Of a stretch of DNA of 64,000 nucleotides, positions 32,318 to 44,500 are shown piece by piece. How positions within the stretch are numbered: position 1 is the stretch's first letter; each line of letters starts with the position of its first letter. The notes under the pieces were generated by a model. That model did no database searches, was not told the origin of the DNA, and saw only the letters and a list, made by a program, of their open reading frames with translations. A program made the translations under genes and the position numbers. Origin of the DNA: Pycnopodia helianthoides (taxonomy: Eukaryota; Echinodermata; Asteroidea; Forcipulatida; Asteriidae); NCBI GenBank assembly GCA_032158295.1, contig CM063251.1, positions 17,795,425 to 17,859,424 of the forward strand, written 5' to 3'.

Positions 32318-35300
32318 ATGTCAGACAACACGTCCGTCGGACAACTCGTCCGTTCGGACAACTCGACGGTTCAGACAACTCGACCGTTCGGACAACTCGA
32401 CGGTTCAGACAACCCGACTTTGAGACAACTCGACGGACGGCCAAGACAAGTCGACGGTTGAGCAGCTGACCTCCGTTTGTTTACACAAATTTCCTGTATA
32501 AATCCTGCGATTCTATAATTTTTGCGCGAACCTCAAGTAAGTATTCCGTTCTCTTTGGCTGGATGCACGGCTGGGAGAGTGACACTCGGGTGTTTAGAGC
32601 TCTTTTCGTAGCCCTCTGTTCTCTAAAGGCGTGCATCGCACGCAGCGGACGGATCTCCCCTCCCGCGCACCGAGGCCGCTCTTCACCCCTTTGTCCCATG
32701 CTGAGCCCCCGTCACGAACATCCGTCGACAAGACTTCACGCCGAGGATGTTGCATCGCCGGAATCTTGCCCTATACAATTACTTTGTTACTGTTAGTTAT
32801 AAGCCGGGAAAAAATGTGTACCCTTCCAATTTGTACAGAATCAGAAACAGGTTTAAAAAAAACATTGAAACATTACACAGCTCTGTTAGAAGAATTACTT
32901 TTATTTACTTTATTACTTTACTTTATTTATTTACTTTATTACCACCAACAACAACAACTCATAATGAAAATGGTAAAAAATAAACAAGTATCAATTATCC
33001 GTTCGCCCGGATATTATACCCACCCACCATCATGCACCCCAACCCCCACCCTTCCCACCCTCCCCCACCAGTGTTGAGCCCCCGTCACGGCCATCCGTCG
33101 ACTACCCACCATACCCCGCTCTTCACCCAACCCGCCCCGTGCTGAGCCCCGTCACGGCCATCCGTCGACTACCCACCATACCCCGCTCTTCACCCAACCC
33201 GCCCCGTGCTGAGCCCCGTCACGGCCATCCGTCGACTACCCACCATACCCCGCTCTTCACCCAACCCGCCCCGTGCTGAGCCCCGTCACGGCCATCCGTC
33301 GACTACCCACCATACCCCGCTCTTCACCCAACCCGCCCCGTGCTGAGCCCCGTCACGGCCATCCGTCGACTTGTCTTGACCTCAAGTCGAGTTGTCTGAC
33401 GGTTGAATAAATCATCCGTCGAGTTGTCTGAACCGTCGAGTTGTCTGAACCGTCGAGTTGTCCGAACGGACGAGTTGTCCGACGGACGAGTTGTCTGGTC
33501 TCCTTTTGGAATGTCAGACAACACGTCCGTCGGACAACTCGTCCGTTCGGACAACTCGACGGTTCAGACAACTCGACCGTTCGGACAACTCGACGGTTCA
33601 GACAACCCGACTTTGAGACAACTCGACGGACGGCCAAGACAAGTCGACGGTTGAGCAGCTGACCTCCGTTTGTTTACACAAATTTCCTGTATAAATCCTG
33701 CGATTCTATAATTTTTGCGCGAACCTCAAGTAAGTATTCCGTTCTCTTTGGCTGGATGCACGGCTGGGAGAGTGACACTCGGGTGTTTAGAGCTCTTTTC
33801 GTAGCCCTCTGTTCTCTAAAGGCGTGCATCGCACGCAGCGGACGGATCTCCCCTCCCGCGCACCGAGGCCGCTCTTCACCCCTTTGTCCCATGCTGAGCC
33901 CCCGTCACGAACATCCGTCGACAAGACTTCACGCCGAGGATGTTGCATCGCCGGAATCTTGCCCTATACAATTACTTTGTTACTGTTAGTTATAAGCCGG
34001 GAAAAAATGTGTACCCTTCCAATTTGTACAGAATCAGAAACAGGTTTAAAAAAAACATTGAAACATTACACAGCTCTGTTAGAAGAATTACTTTTATTTA
34101 CTTTATTACTTTACTTTATTTATTTACTTTATTACCACCAACAACAACAACTCATAATGAAAATGGTAAAAAATAAACAAGTATCAATTATCCGTTCGCC
34201 CGGATATTATACCCACCCACCATCATGCACCCCAACCCCCACCCTTCCCACCCTCCCCCACCAGTGTTGAGCCCCCGTCACGGCCATCCGTCGACTACCC
34301 ACCATACCCCGCTCTTCACCCAACCCGCCCCGTGCTGAGCCCCGTCACGGCCATCCGTCGACTACCCACCATACCCCGCTCTTCACCCAACCCGCCCCGT
34401 GCTGAGCCCCGTCACGGCCATCCGTCGACTACCCACCATACCCCGCTCTTCACCCAACCCGCCCCGTGCTGAGCCCCGTCACGGCCATCCGTCGACTACC
34501 CACCATACCCCGCTCTTCACCCAACCCGCCCCGTGCTGAGCCCCGTCACGGCCATCCGTCGACTTGTCTTGACCTCAAGTCGAGTTGTCTGACGGTTGAA
34601 TAAATCATCCGTCGAGTTGTCTGAACCGTCGAGTTGTCTGAACCGTCGAGTTGTCCGAACGGACGAGTTGTCCGACGGACGAGTTGTCTGGTCTCCTTTT
34701 GGAATGTCAGACAACTCGTCCGTCGGACAACTCGTCCGTTCGGACAACTCGACGGTTCAGACAACTCGACCGTTCGGACAACTCGACGGTTCAGACAACC
34801 CGACTTTGAGACAACTCGACGGACGGCCAAGACAAGTCGACGGTTGAGCAGCTGACCTCCGTTTGTTTACACAAATTTCCTGTATAAATCCTGCGATTCT
34901 ATAATTTTTGCGCGAACCTCAAGTAAGTATTCCGTTCTCTTTGGCTGGATGCACGGCTGGGAGAGTGACACTCGGGTGTTTAGAGCTCTTTTCGTAGCCC
35001 TCTGTTCTCTAAAGGCGTGCATCGCACGCAGCGGACGGATCTCCCCTCCCGCGCACCGAGGCCGCTCTTCACCCCTTTGTCCCATGCTGAGCCCCCGTCA
35101 CGAACATCCGTCGACAAGACTTCACGCCGAGGATGTTGCATCGCCGGAATCTTGCCCTATACAATTACTTTGTTACTGTTAGTTATAAGCCGGGAAAAAA
35201 TGTGTACCCTTCCAATTTGTACAGAATCAGAAACAGGTTTAAAAAAACATTGAAACATTAAAACATTACACAGCTCTGTTAGAAGAATTACTTTTATTTA

Positions 35301-35824
35301 CTTTATTACTTTACTTTATTTATTTACTTTATTACCACCAACAACAACAACTCATAATGAAAATGGTAAAAAATAAACAAGTATCAATTATCCGTTCGCC
35401 CGGATATTAAACCCACCCACCATCATGCACCCCAACCCCCACCCTCCCCCACCCTCCCCCACCAGTGTTGAGCCCCCGTCACGGCCATCCGTCGACTACC
35501 CACCATACCCCGCTCTTCACCCAACCCGCCCCGTGCTGAGCCCCGTCACGGCCATCCGTCGACTACCCACCATACCCCGCTCTTCACCCAACCCGCCCCG
35601 TGCTGAGCCCCGTCACGGCCATCCGTCGACTACCCACCATACCCCGCTCTTCACCCAACCCGCCCCGTGCTGAGCCCCGTCACGGCCATCCGTCGACTTG
35701 TCTTGACCTCAAGTCGAGTTGTCTAACGGTTGAATAAATCATCTGTCGAGTTGTCTGAACCGTCGAGTTGTCTGAACCGTCGAGTTGTCCGAACGGACGA
35801 GTTGTCCGACGGACGAGTTGTCTG
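32318..35824. repeat. Threefold tandem 1193 bp element with iterated inverted ends
   Basis: Three head-to-tail copies start at 32318, 33511 and 34704. The first two have period 1193 bp; the third is about 59 bp shorter because it lacks one inner unit. Each begins with iterated acaactcgacggttcag-type units and ends with their inverse (ctgaaccgtcgagttgt), so each copy is a foldback-like transposon. The spacer between copies is gtctccttttggaat. All 60-150 codon frames inside repeat exactly with the unit and are not genes. Confidence 0.9.
33072..33365. repeat. 67 bp inner minisatellite of the 1193 bp element (first copy)
   Basis: Four C-rich units containing cgtgctgagccccgtcacgg and ccatccgtcgactacccacc. 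The same array lies in copies two (34265-34558) and three (35465-35697), with three units in the last. Confidence 0.9.
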
Positions 35825-36123
35825 GTCTCCTTTTGCAACATCCGGAGGAGGTCAGGCAGAGGTAAGTTGATGTGGAGAGCACAGAATTCCGGGATTTGTT
35901 TTTGTCAGGCATGTATTGTTCCACCTGGGGAGCTTCCCTCAAGGAGGTATTGAGGAGCTAGGGAGAATGGGTGAGAATTACGTCACGATCATCACAACTG
36001 GTGGAATTCGGGCAGCTTATTTTGGCAACCCTTAATGCAACTTTTAAACAGTAACATTCTAGGACTAGGTAACACTTCGTAAACACCACAGTAACATTAC
36101 AATTGAATAGCCTAACTAGGCCT

Positions 36124-37003
36124 AGTTGCGATAATCGTAATTACCCCTCCATCCTCCCGACGGTCAGAGACCGGAGGGGTTTACAAGTCATGCAGTGCAA
36201 AAAAGTGGCGAAATAAAAATTTCGACTATTTTGGTCAGACTAGTCACCAGATTTGCCAAATTTTTACCCCTTTCAAAAAACATGACACACATTCTAAGAA
36301 CATGGATTTGATCTTCAAGGTATAATGAATTCATTCATAACACTCTAAACATCGATGACAAATTATTTGAAGAAAAAACGAACAAAAACTTACCAGAAAC
36401 TGACCGAAATGTCCATGGACCGCACTTCCCCTACATCAACCAATCAGCGTAAACCAAACCGTTGTGTAGGCGTGGCGATCGTCTCGTGTGCGACTGTGCG
36501 TGCACGCAGTTAGTGTATTTAACGGATTTGCGCTATCTGCAGTTTGCGCTGATTAATTGCAGGAACAGCTTTCCAGAATGCGCGCTCAATTTGTAAATTT
36601 TTCCTCATAAATATCCTGTGATTGTGCAACTCAACAAAATGCGCTCAACGACGAGTTTGCTTACGCTGATTGGTCGAGATGTTGCTAGGTCATGCATCGC
36701 GAGGTTCGAAAACCGGACCTGAGATTGTCTACGCATCATGAAAATTTCGTCTTTTTTTCTTTAAATATTTTCTCAATGATGTTTTGAGTAATACGAATGG
36801 ATTCATGACACATTGATGATCACATCCATGTTTTTAGAATGTGTGTCATGTTTTTTTTAAGTGGTAAAAATTTGGTAAATCTGGTGACTAGTCTGACCAA
36901 AATAGTCGAAATTTTTATTTCGCCACTTTTTTGCACTGCATGACTCGTAACCCTCCGGTCTCCGACCATCGGGAGGATGGAGGGGTTTACGATTATCGCA
37001 ACT
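36124..37003. mobile_element. Foldback element, about 880 bp with arms over 200 bp
   Basis: Left arm from agttgcgataatcgtaa to about 36330. The right arm, from about 36825, is its inverse, including gactagtctgaccaaaatag and tgcactgcatgac. The centre (about 36370-36780) is CpG-containing unique sequence with no long frame. The outermost 36 bp recur as the tiny hairpin at 29406-29477. Confidence 0.85.
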
Positions 37004-37186
37004 AAACTAGGCCGCGCTCATGCAATAACTGAGGCGCGGTACTCCATTAATTTTTTGGGGACATCTGCAGTCGTCCACAAAAAGGACGGTCGTTAACTCT
37101 ATTTCTTGGAAATTTGCAAGTTTGGGAGTAGTTTCTGTAAACTGTTTACAACTGTCTAATGTTTTTGAGCATTCCTTAATAAATCA

Positions 37187-37367
37187 TCATGGTACCATGG
37201 ACTAATGCCATTAGCCTATTTGAGGTATGGTGGACAGTAGGACTAGGACTAGGAGTGCACTGTTTAGTTTGGGTGTATAAGACAAATTCACCCAAACCTA
37301 ATAATGCCATAGTATTGTGTCCACCATATCTCAAAAAGGCTAATGGAGCATGGTGGTACCAATGCGC
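37187..37367. repeat. Palindromic MITE, TIR accatggactaatgccatta
   Basis: Left arm taccatggactaatgccatt...gtatggtgg; right arm ccaccatatctc...taatggagcatggtggtac. Both arms contain ttagcct/aggctaa. Confidence 0.6.
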
Positions 37368-38240
37368 TGGACTAAAATATAAAAAATAAAAAGGAAGAAG
37401 GAACAAGAAAACAGCAATCCCATTCTAAACTACAAGCAGGCATCTGACTATTGCTTGGTACTTAGGCCCTACTACTACAGCGGTGTCTTTTCTCTATGGT
37501 TTCTCTTAGTAAATCTTTCTTTGTTCATCCCATCGGCTAAGTTTTACCATGGAGCCAAGCCGGTAAATCGTACAGCACCCTCTTAGCCGATATATTAATG
37601 TATTAAATTTCAGGGATTTTTGACCATTGTTGCATAGCTTAGTAGTGGATGCATCCCTCCCTAATCAACCAACACGCTCTCGGTTTGAATCCACACTAAC
37701 GCCCTTTTTTTTTTTCCATCCCCCAAAATAATAAAAACTTTTTTTTTACTATACAAATTTTACTCCACCGTTTAATTTTAAATGGATAGTATAATTATCT
37801 TTTCGTTTTCTGATTTGTGGCTCTAAGAATTTTTTTTGTGAAGGAAAAGAAAAGTGCGATATTCATAAATGGTCTGATTACAAAGTCACAACGACAATGC
37901 TGGCATGGAACCAGACTAACAATTGTCGTGGTAAAGTTTCCAGGTCCCCCCAAAACAGACACTTTGATGTTCAGTGCCATTCCGGTTTTATAAAGGTTAC
38001 TTTTTTTTAAATACAGTGCCGGCAAATTATCCACTTGCATTCAAATTTACTTCAACATAAATCTTCCGGTTTGGACAAGAAGCAATGTGAAATCATATTG
38101 CTTTTATCAAATTTAAAATATTCTATAAAGAAACCTTGTTTTGACAGTAAAAGTAAGATTCAAATTATATGATTATTTTATACGCTATTTTTGAAATAGA
38201 TGTTCAAATGAAAAAAAAAAATTATTTTTTATTTTTACAG
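37368..38240. other. Upstream region of MTFMT, nothing recognised
   Basis: The MTFMT promoter and an upstream non-coding exon should lie here or further left, because the first coding exon starts at a splice acceptor. No promoter motif is placed. Confidence 0.35.
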
Positions 38241-38570
38241 ATTCCCTGTCTTAAAGTTGAAGAACACGACTTGATCTTACAAGATGGCTCTAAGGAAACG
38301 GCTCCCTCTTGTGGTCAACTCCACCTCGAGACTGTCCCCTTCTTTACAAATGTGTGCAAGATGTAAATCAGCAATGGGAACAATGATGCCCAAAGCACAC
38401 ACCCCTAGAAAACATAACAGTATCCCAAGACTTGTGGCTTCAGCACGTTTAAATCACCATCATGTTGGTGATTCCACTATCGTTAAAAGGGATGGTCCCC
38501 CTTGGAGGGTGATGTTCTTTGGATCGGACAACTTTTCAATGGCAAGTCTGAAGGCTCTTCACAAATGCAG
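38241..38570 (+). CDS. MTFMT: MTFMT exon with start codon
   Basis: Acceptor tttttacag at 38240, so there is an upstream non-coding exon. ATG at 38284 is the first in-frame start. Ends AAATGCAG|GTGAAA, phase 2. Encodes the targeting peptide and [20 protein letters not shown]. Confidence 0.85.
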
Positions 38571-41500
38571 GTGAAAAGTTCAGGGAATTACATTAGATAC
38601 TAATAAAAAAGTCTTCATCCAAATTCACTGAAATCAGTAAATAAAGTTTGCTCAGTGAAGAAAATGGTGATACCTCTCTAGTCTAGTCACCTCTGGCAGG
38701 ATTCAAACCCACAATATAGAACAGATTGCTTACCCAGACAATAATTCTCGCAAGAATAATTGTCAATTTTAAAATGTTAAAACGAATAATCAGGAAAGAT
38801 AGCATACTTATTTGATTGATCCATTGATTAGTTCAAAAGAGAACCCCCCCTCCCGATTTTTGGAATAAAAATCATGAAACATCATGTCATCATGATCGTA
38901 GTTGGCCTGTGGCTGTGCATGGATTTATAAACCCTAACCAAGTTTGCATGTGCGCACTGGCTGTCACATCATAATATAATAATGGTGGCGTCCTTTGTGA
39001 TACTATGGCCAGCATGAGCATGAAGTAACTGGTTTAGAGTTCATAATTCCATGTACAGCCACAGGCCTGCTGTGATAATGACAACACTCCCCTTCAAGGC
39101 CTAGTAATGGTAACATTTTACTTCTGAGTCTCAAGACACAAACATCGAGTCTCAAGTCACAAACATCGAGTCCCAAGTCACAAACATCAAGTCTCAAGAC
39201 ACAAACCTCGAGTCTCAAGTCACAAACCTCGAGTCCCAAGTCACAAACCTCGAGTCTCAAGTCACAAACCTCGAGTCTCAAGTCACAAACATCGAGTCCC
39301 AAGTCACAAACATCGAGTCTCAAGACACAAACCTCGAGTCTCAAGTCACAAACCTCGAGTCCCAAGTCACATTATCTAGTCTCAAGACACAAACCTCGAG
39401 TCTCAAGTCACAAACCTCGAGTCCCAAGTCACAAACATCGAGTCTCAAGTCACAAACATCGAGTCTCAAGACACAAACCTCAAGTCCCAAGTCACAAACA
39501 TCAAGTCTCAAGACACAAACCTCGAGTCCCAAGTCACAAACATCGAGTCTCAAGACACAAACCTCAAGTCCCAAGTCACAAACATCGAGTCTCAAGACAC
39601 AAACCTCGAGTCTCAAGACACAAACCTCGAGTCTCAAGTCACAAACCTCGAGTCTCAAGTCACAAACCTCAAGTCTCAAGTCACAAATATCGAGTTCCAA
39701 GTCTAAGTCCAAGTCGTCAAAAATGTGACTCAAGTCCAAGGTATGTTTTGACATGAATGCAAATTCTTTTATTTATATGCTGTCACTCCCGAATAATATT
39801 TTGTTTCTTCTACAGGACAGAAGGGAAACTAATTGAGAAACTACACGTTGTTTGTCCAGAGACAAAGGTATTCATTCAGGCTGTTCTTGTGTTACTTTAC
39901 AAATATAACTTTTGACATTGTTTATCCCAAATGAGACTTTCTAAAATGTGAAGGAGCTTTACACTCATTTTTCGTTCATATCTTGTGGTAGAGAGCTGGC
40001 CAAATACAAACTTTTATAAAACAAAGATTTAATCAACATTACATTTGTAGTTTGCAGGAATGCACTTTGTCAGATTATTATTGGGTTTTTTTATGTCAGA
40101 ATTTTCTATCAGCTTTTAAATGTCTTGAAAGCTATGAAGTTGCATGACAGGCAAAAAAAGACGGCCCTTGTTATGACCAAACTTCTAGAGTTCTTAGTAG
40201 CAATGTAGAGAGTTGTAGGGAGTGACTGAAATGTTAACGTCTAACTGTAGCACTCGAGGGGACAATATCTTCAGATCAAGAAGACATCTCTACAAGTTTT
40301 TCTGGATTTTATTTCATTAAGAATTCCCCTCTCAGTAGTCAATTTTTTATTTCTCTGTACTTTTTATTTCTTTAGTACATCAAGAGAAAAGGAAAAACGC
40401 GTATTATCTCCCCTATTTGGCAGTACTGTCGCGATAACGATCTTGCGCACTTCCCGTGGCCAGTTACAGCAGTGGTTAAAGATTATGACATTGGTGTTTT
40501 GTCATCGTTTGGTCACCTGGTACCTGGAAACCTCATAGACAGTTTTCCATAGTGAGTGTAAAACCAAAGGGAACCAGTTTAACCAAATGTAAAATTGAAA
40601 TGTATGAAAATGAAAAAATCAGGAATTGAACCAGTGACCACGGTGTAATATACCATTTGAAGCTCGATATTGGGCATGGGTGTACCCCGCCTCTATTGTG
40701 GCTTCATTGTGTGTTTGGAATCTCAAGAATTCTTTAGAGGCTTTAGTGGGGTATGTGTGTACAAGAGTGTGTTAAAGTAAGGGAACATTGGTGTGGGGGG
40801 GGGGGATACCCTCTACCCCATATCGGGCATGATATATAATATACCAGTGCACTACTGACTACTAGGCCATGTGAGTAGTGGCTAAACTAGACATTTTCAC
40901 TTGCGGGGCAGGCAGAGATGATGACATTTTTAATTGATTTTTTTTTTGGGGGGGGGGCTTTATGTTTTACCAATTACTTTCAGTGTATATCACTTGAAGA
41001 GTACAGAACCACACACTGATGGTCTGGGGTAGGGGCTGGTTACCTTTGTGAGCATGTACTGCCATATCACAAACAGGATATACCGGAAATCACGATCCCG
41101 ATTCCTTTAATTTATTACAACTAGAATGGCTCTAGAAGGCAAAGGTTGTGAATTAGTAATATGCATGTGGATTTGTTTTCACAGATCTCCGGGAAGTACC
41201 GACATCGGTGAAAGGGTGAAACCAAATATTATAGGTTTAAGGTTGCAGACTGTTTTTGCCATAGGTTTATTCGTACATAGTTAATTTTACTTTAATCCTC
41301 TTTTTAGAAATTGTTTTATTATTTTTTTTTTTAAACTGGTTCTGAGTAGTATGTGCCGCTGGTTAAACCACTGCTAGTGTGTCTCCAAAATTTTTTTAAA
41401 AGTACAGTATATTTTTCTCATGTGCCTTGAGCGAAGGCCTCTTTGTGGTTGGGCATGCTGAGGTCTAATGTACATAGGCTACTTCGCATTTACTTTGTAC

Positions 41501-44500
41501 GTGTGCATTAGTCGTGGAATGAGGTGCATGCTGGTCTAGTTAGTGGCAAAGTTACTAACTAGACCAGCAGGCACCCCAATCCGCGGCTAACGCGCGTGTA
41601 ACAAGTACTCACAAAGTAGCCCATGTACCTACATGTATTTGACTCGCCAAAATATCCTAAACTTAATGTTCAACTATTTTCTTTTTTTTCTTCCTACCTT
41701 TTTGCAATGCCAGTGGAATAGCAAATGTCCACCCCAGTCTCTTGCCACGCTGGAGGGGTGCGTCCCCAATCACGTATGCCATATTAGAAGGGGATAAAAG
41801 AACAGGTGTTTCGATCATGGGCCTGAGGGCCAAGAGGTAACGAATCATTGTAACATTTTGGTTTATGAGGAAAGGAGATTAGGTTGAGGGAAAGAATATT
41901 GATTCACTTTTATAATTTGATGTTTCAGATTTGGTCTCACATAAACTGTTCCAATAAATGACATCTTTACGGGCATGTGGTATTTTGGCTTTGAGCTGTG
42001 TCACGCATTGTATTTTTTGTATGCAGCCAAGTGATTTACCAACCAATCATGCAATCAATTTGATGTAACACCTGCGTGCTGCATGTGATATGTAAAATGC
42101 GTAATTGTGCACTCAAAACAGTATACATATCATTGGTCATAAAAATGGCCGACTTTACACTGTGTGTAATGTGGGAATTATTTATTGTCATTTCAGAAGG
42201 GAAGAGGGTTTGGGAATCACCAAAAGATGCTTGGTATAAATGAACTTAAAGCATGCTATGGTAATGGTTATCAAGAAGGAAGTGTTTGTCCAGTTTCTTT
42301 TGCGGAATGTTTTTCATGATGTTATTTATTCGTGTTTGTTATGATTGCAAACTTCCTTTGTAATGTTAACGCCAAAAGGTTTCCTGTGTTCGTTTGTTCA
42401 ACTTGTCTTTTTAATCAACGGCAAAAAATGATGGACTTTTTTTTGCAAGGTTTGATGTTGGACCCATTCTTCTTCAAGACAGTATTGAGATTCCAAAGAG
42501 ATGCACAACAGAATCCTTACATGACATTTTGGCAAGTCAAGGAGCAGATATGGTGAGAAATTAATCAGCATTTACATCTTATGTGGGTGGGGGAGAAGGG
42601 GGGTGGGGAGAAGGGGGGGCAATGGAAGGGTGAGGGGGAAACCTGCATGTATCAGTTTGAAATTTGTTGAGGTTTTGTACAGGGTGTCATGGCCGAGTGG
42701 TTTAGAGCATTTAGTAGCTTTACTACAATTGCTTCTCTTCATCCAGGGGTATAAATGGGTACCTGCGAGGGTAGAGGTTGATATTGTGTTTGAAAAAGCC
42801 TTCGGAGCGCCACAGGGAGCCCAGGGCTTCATACTCCCCAGGGAGCTGAGAAAGATTACAGGAATGCTATTGGCCCAATGACCAGCGCACTAATGTAAAG
42901 CGCATTGATACGTTATTGTAAAATGCACTATATAAGAACTAGTTATATACTATTTTTTACACCCTACTCCCCCGAGTCTTTTTGCCTACAGGTGACATTA
43001 ATCCAACAACATCCTCCTCTCTTGTTGGACTTGGATAAGAATGCCCGACCCAGTGCTAAGCAATTTTTATTTGGGCCTACAGCCCTCAGTCCTTCTCAAT
43101 CCTTCATTTTGACGATGAGGATTTAGAAGGATTTGGGAGGGGTGCAAGGGTTAATTTGAATCTGTATGAGGCTATAGTTTGTTGACAAACATTTTATTGC
43201 CTGTTATTTTGTTCTCCTTCTAGATTGTTCGGTTTCTAAAAGACGTGCCCATATTCTATGCAAATGGGAAATCTCAGTCTGAAGAAGGGGTCACCCTCTG
43301 TAAGTTATGATTCTTGAAATGACAATTTAAAATTTTCTTACAGGTTTATAAGAGAATGTCATAAATAATTTTATTGGTTAATTTGTAATTCATTTTAGTG
43401 TTTTTACTTATGTTATTTTTTTTTGTTCTGATGATACGTTGTTTAGCTTGCTTGCTGATTATTAAGTTCATACTAGAACCATATTTTTCCGTGAAATATT
43501 TCTCTCTAAAATGAAGTCATATATGAGAAAACTGTTTCTGCACGCCTAAAATAAACCGCAACAACCGGATTTCGGTTGTTACAACCAATATTAAGGACAA
43601 TGTGTTTACAAGCTGAAAACTATGCATGTTTTTCACTATTTTCTCCCGACTCACACAACAGCTTAAGCCCAAATTTTCACTGGTTTGTTATTTCATGTAT
43701 ATGGTTGATCACACAAAACATGAACACTGTCTGCGACTATTTCATCAGCTCTACCAATCCTGTAGAACACCTTTAAAAATCAGTGTTTTGTCATTTACTC
43801 TAGGTGGAAAAATTCTACCTAAAATGGCTATTGTTAATTGGAGTAAAACGTGTGATGAAATTGATAGACTGTACAGAGCAATTGGACAAGAGGTTAGTGC
43901 AAAAATCTTTTCTTTAATTTATTCATCCTGGTTGAGACAATGACTTGGTTAGTCTTGTGGTCAGACACAAAATTGTGCTTACAGTTTCTACTTCGCTAAG
44001 CAAAACCATGTCTTGAATAATGTGTACTTCACATGACTTTTTTTTTTTTACATGTGACTGCTTTGTAACATTTTCCTGTACAAGGAAAGTTAAGTTTTGT
44101 TGGCGAATTTATAAAACTGGTGAAATGCTTTGTTCAGCTCATAATTTGCAAAGTGTCTTTTTCAGTTTCCGCTGGAGACTTCATGGAATGGTAACCAGGT
44201 CAGATTGAATCAAATGATTGACCCCAAGGTCACAGCTGGTGAGTTTCACGTTCACTATTCACCTTAATAGCTTTCACTACTAACAAGAATTTCTGTGCGT
44301 TTTGCATTCGCTTCATTGTTATTTTAAAGAGTTAAAAACAGTTTGAAGGAACATTACAGAATTGGTTTTTGCTATCAAAACAGTTGCTGCCAGTGTAAGC
44401 ACTTTATGTAATCCACCATATACATAAACTGACAAACCTGTAGAAGTTTGAGATCGATCGGCCATCTAGGTCACGAGAAAATAGTGAAAAACCCATTACA

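Noticed and set aside
32563..35253. Recurring 72-148 codon frames on both strands
   Set aside because: They repeat at exactly 1193 bp with the tandem element and overlap on both strands. No conserved domain.
42992..43055. Possible extra MTFMT exon after a good acceptor (ctacag at 42991)
   Set aside because: Exon 5 (…GADM) joins directly in phase to exon 6 (IVRFLKDVP), as the family alignment expects. The candidate has no homology.
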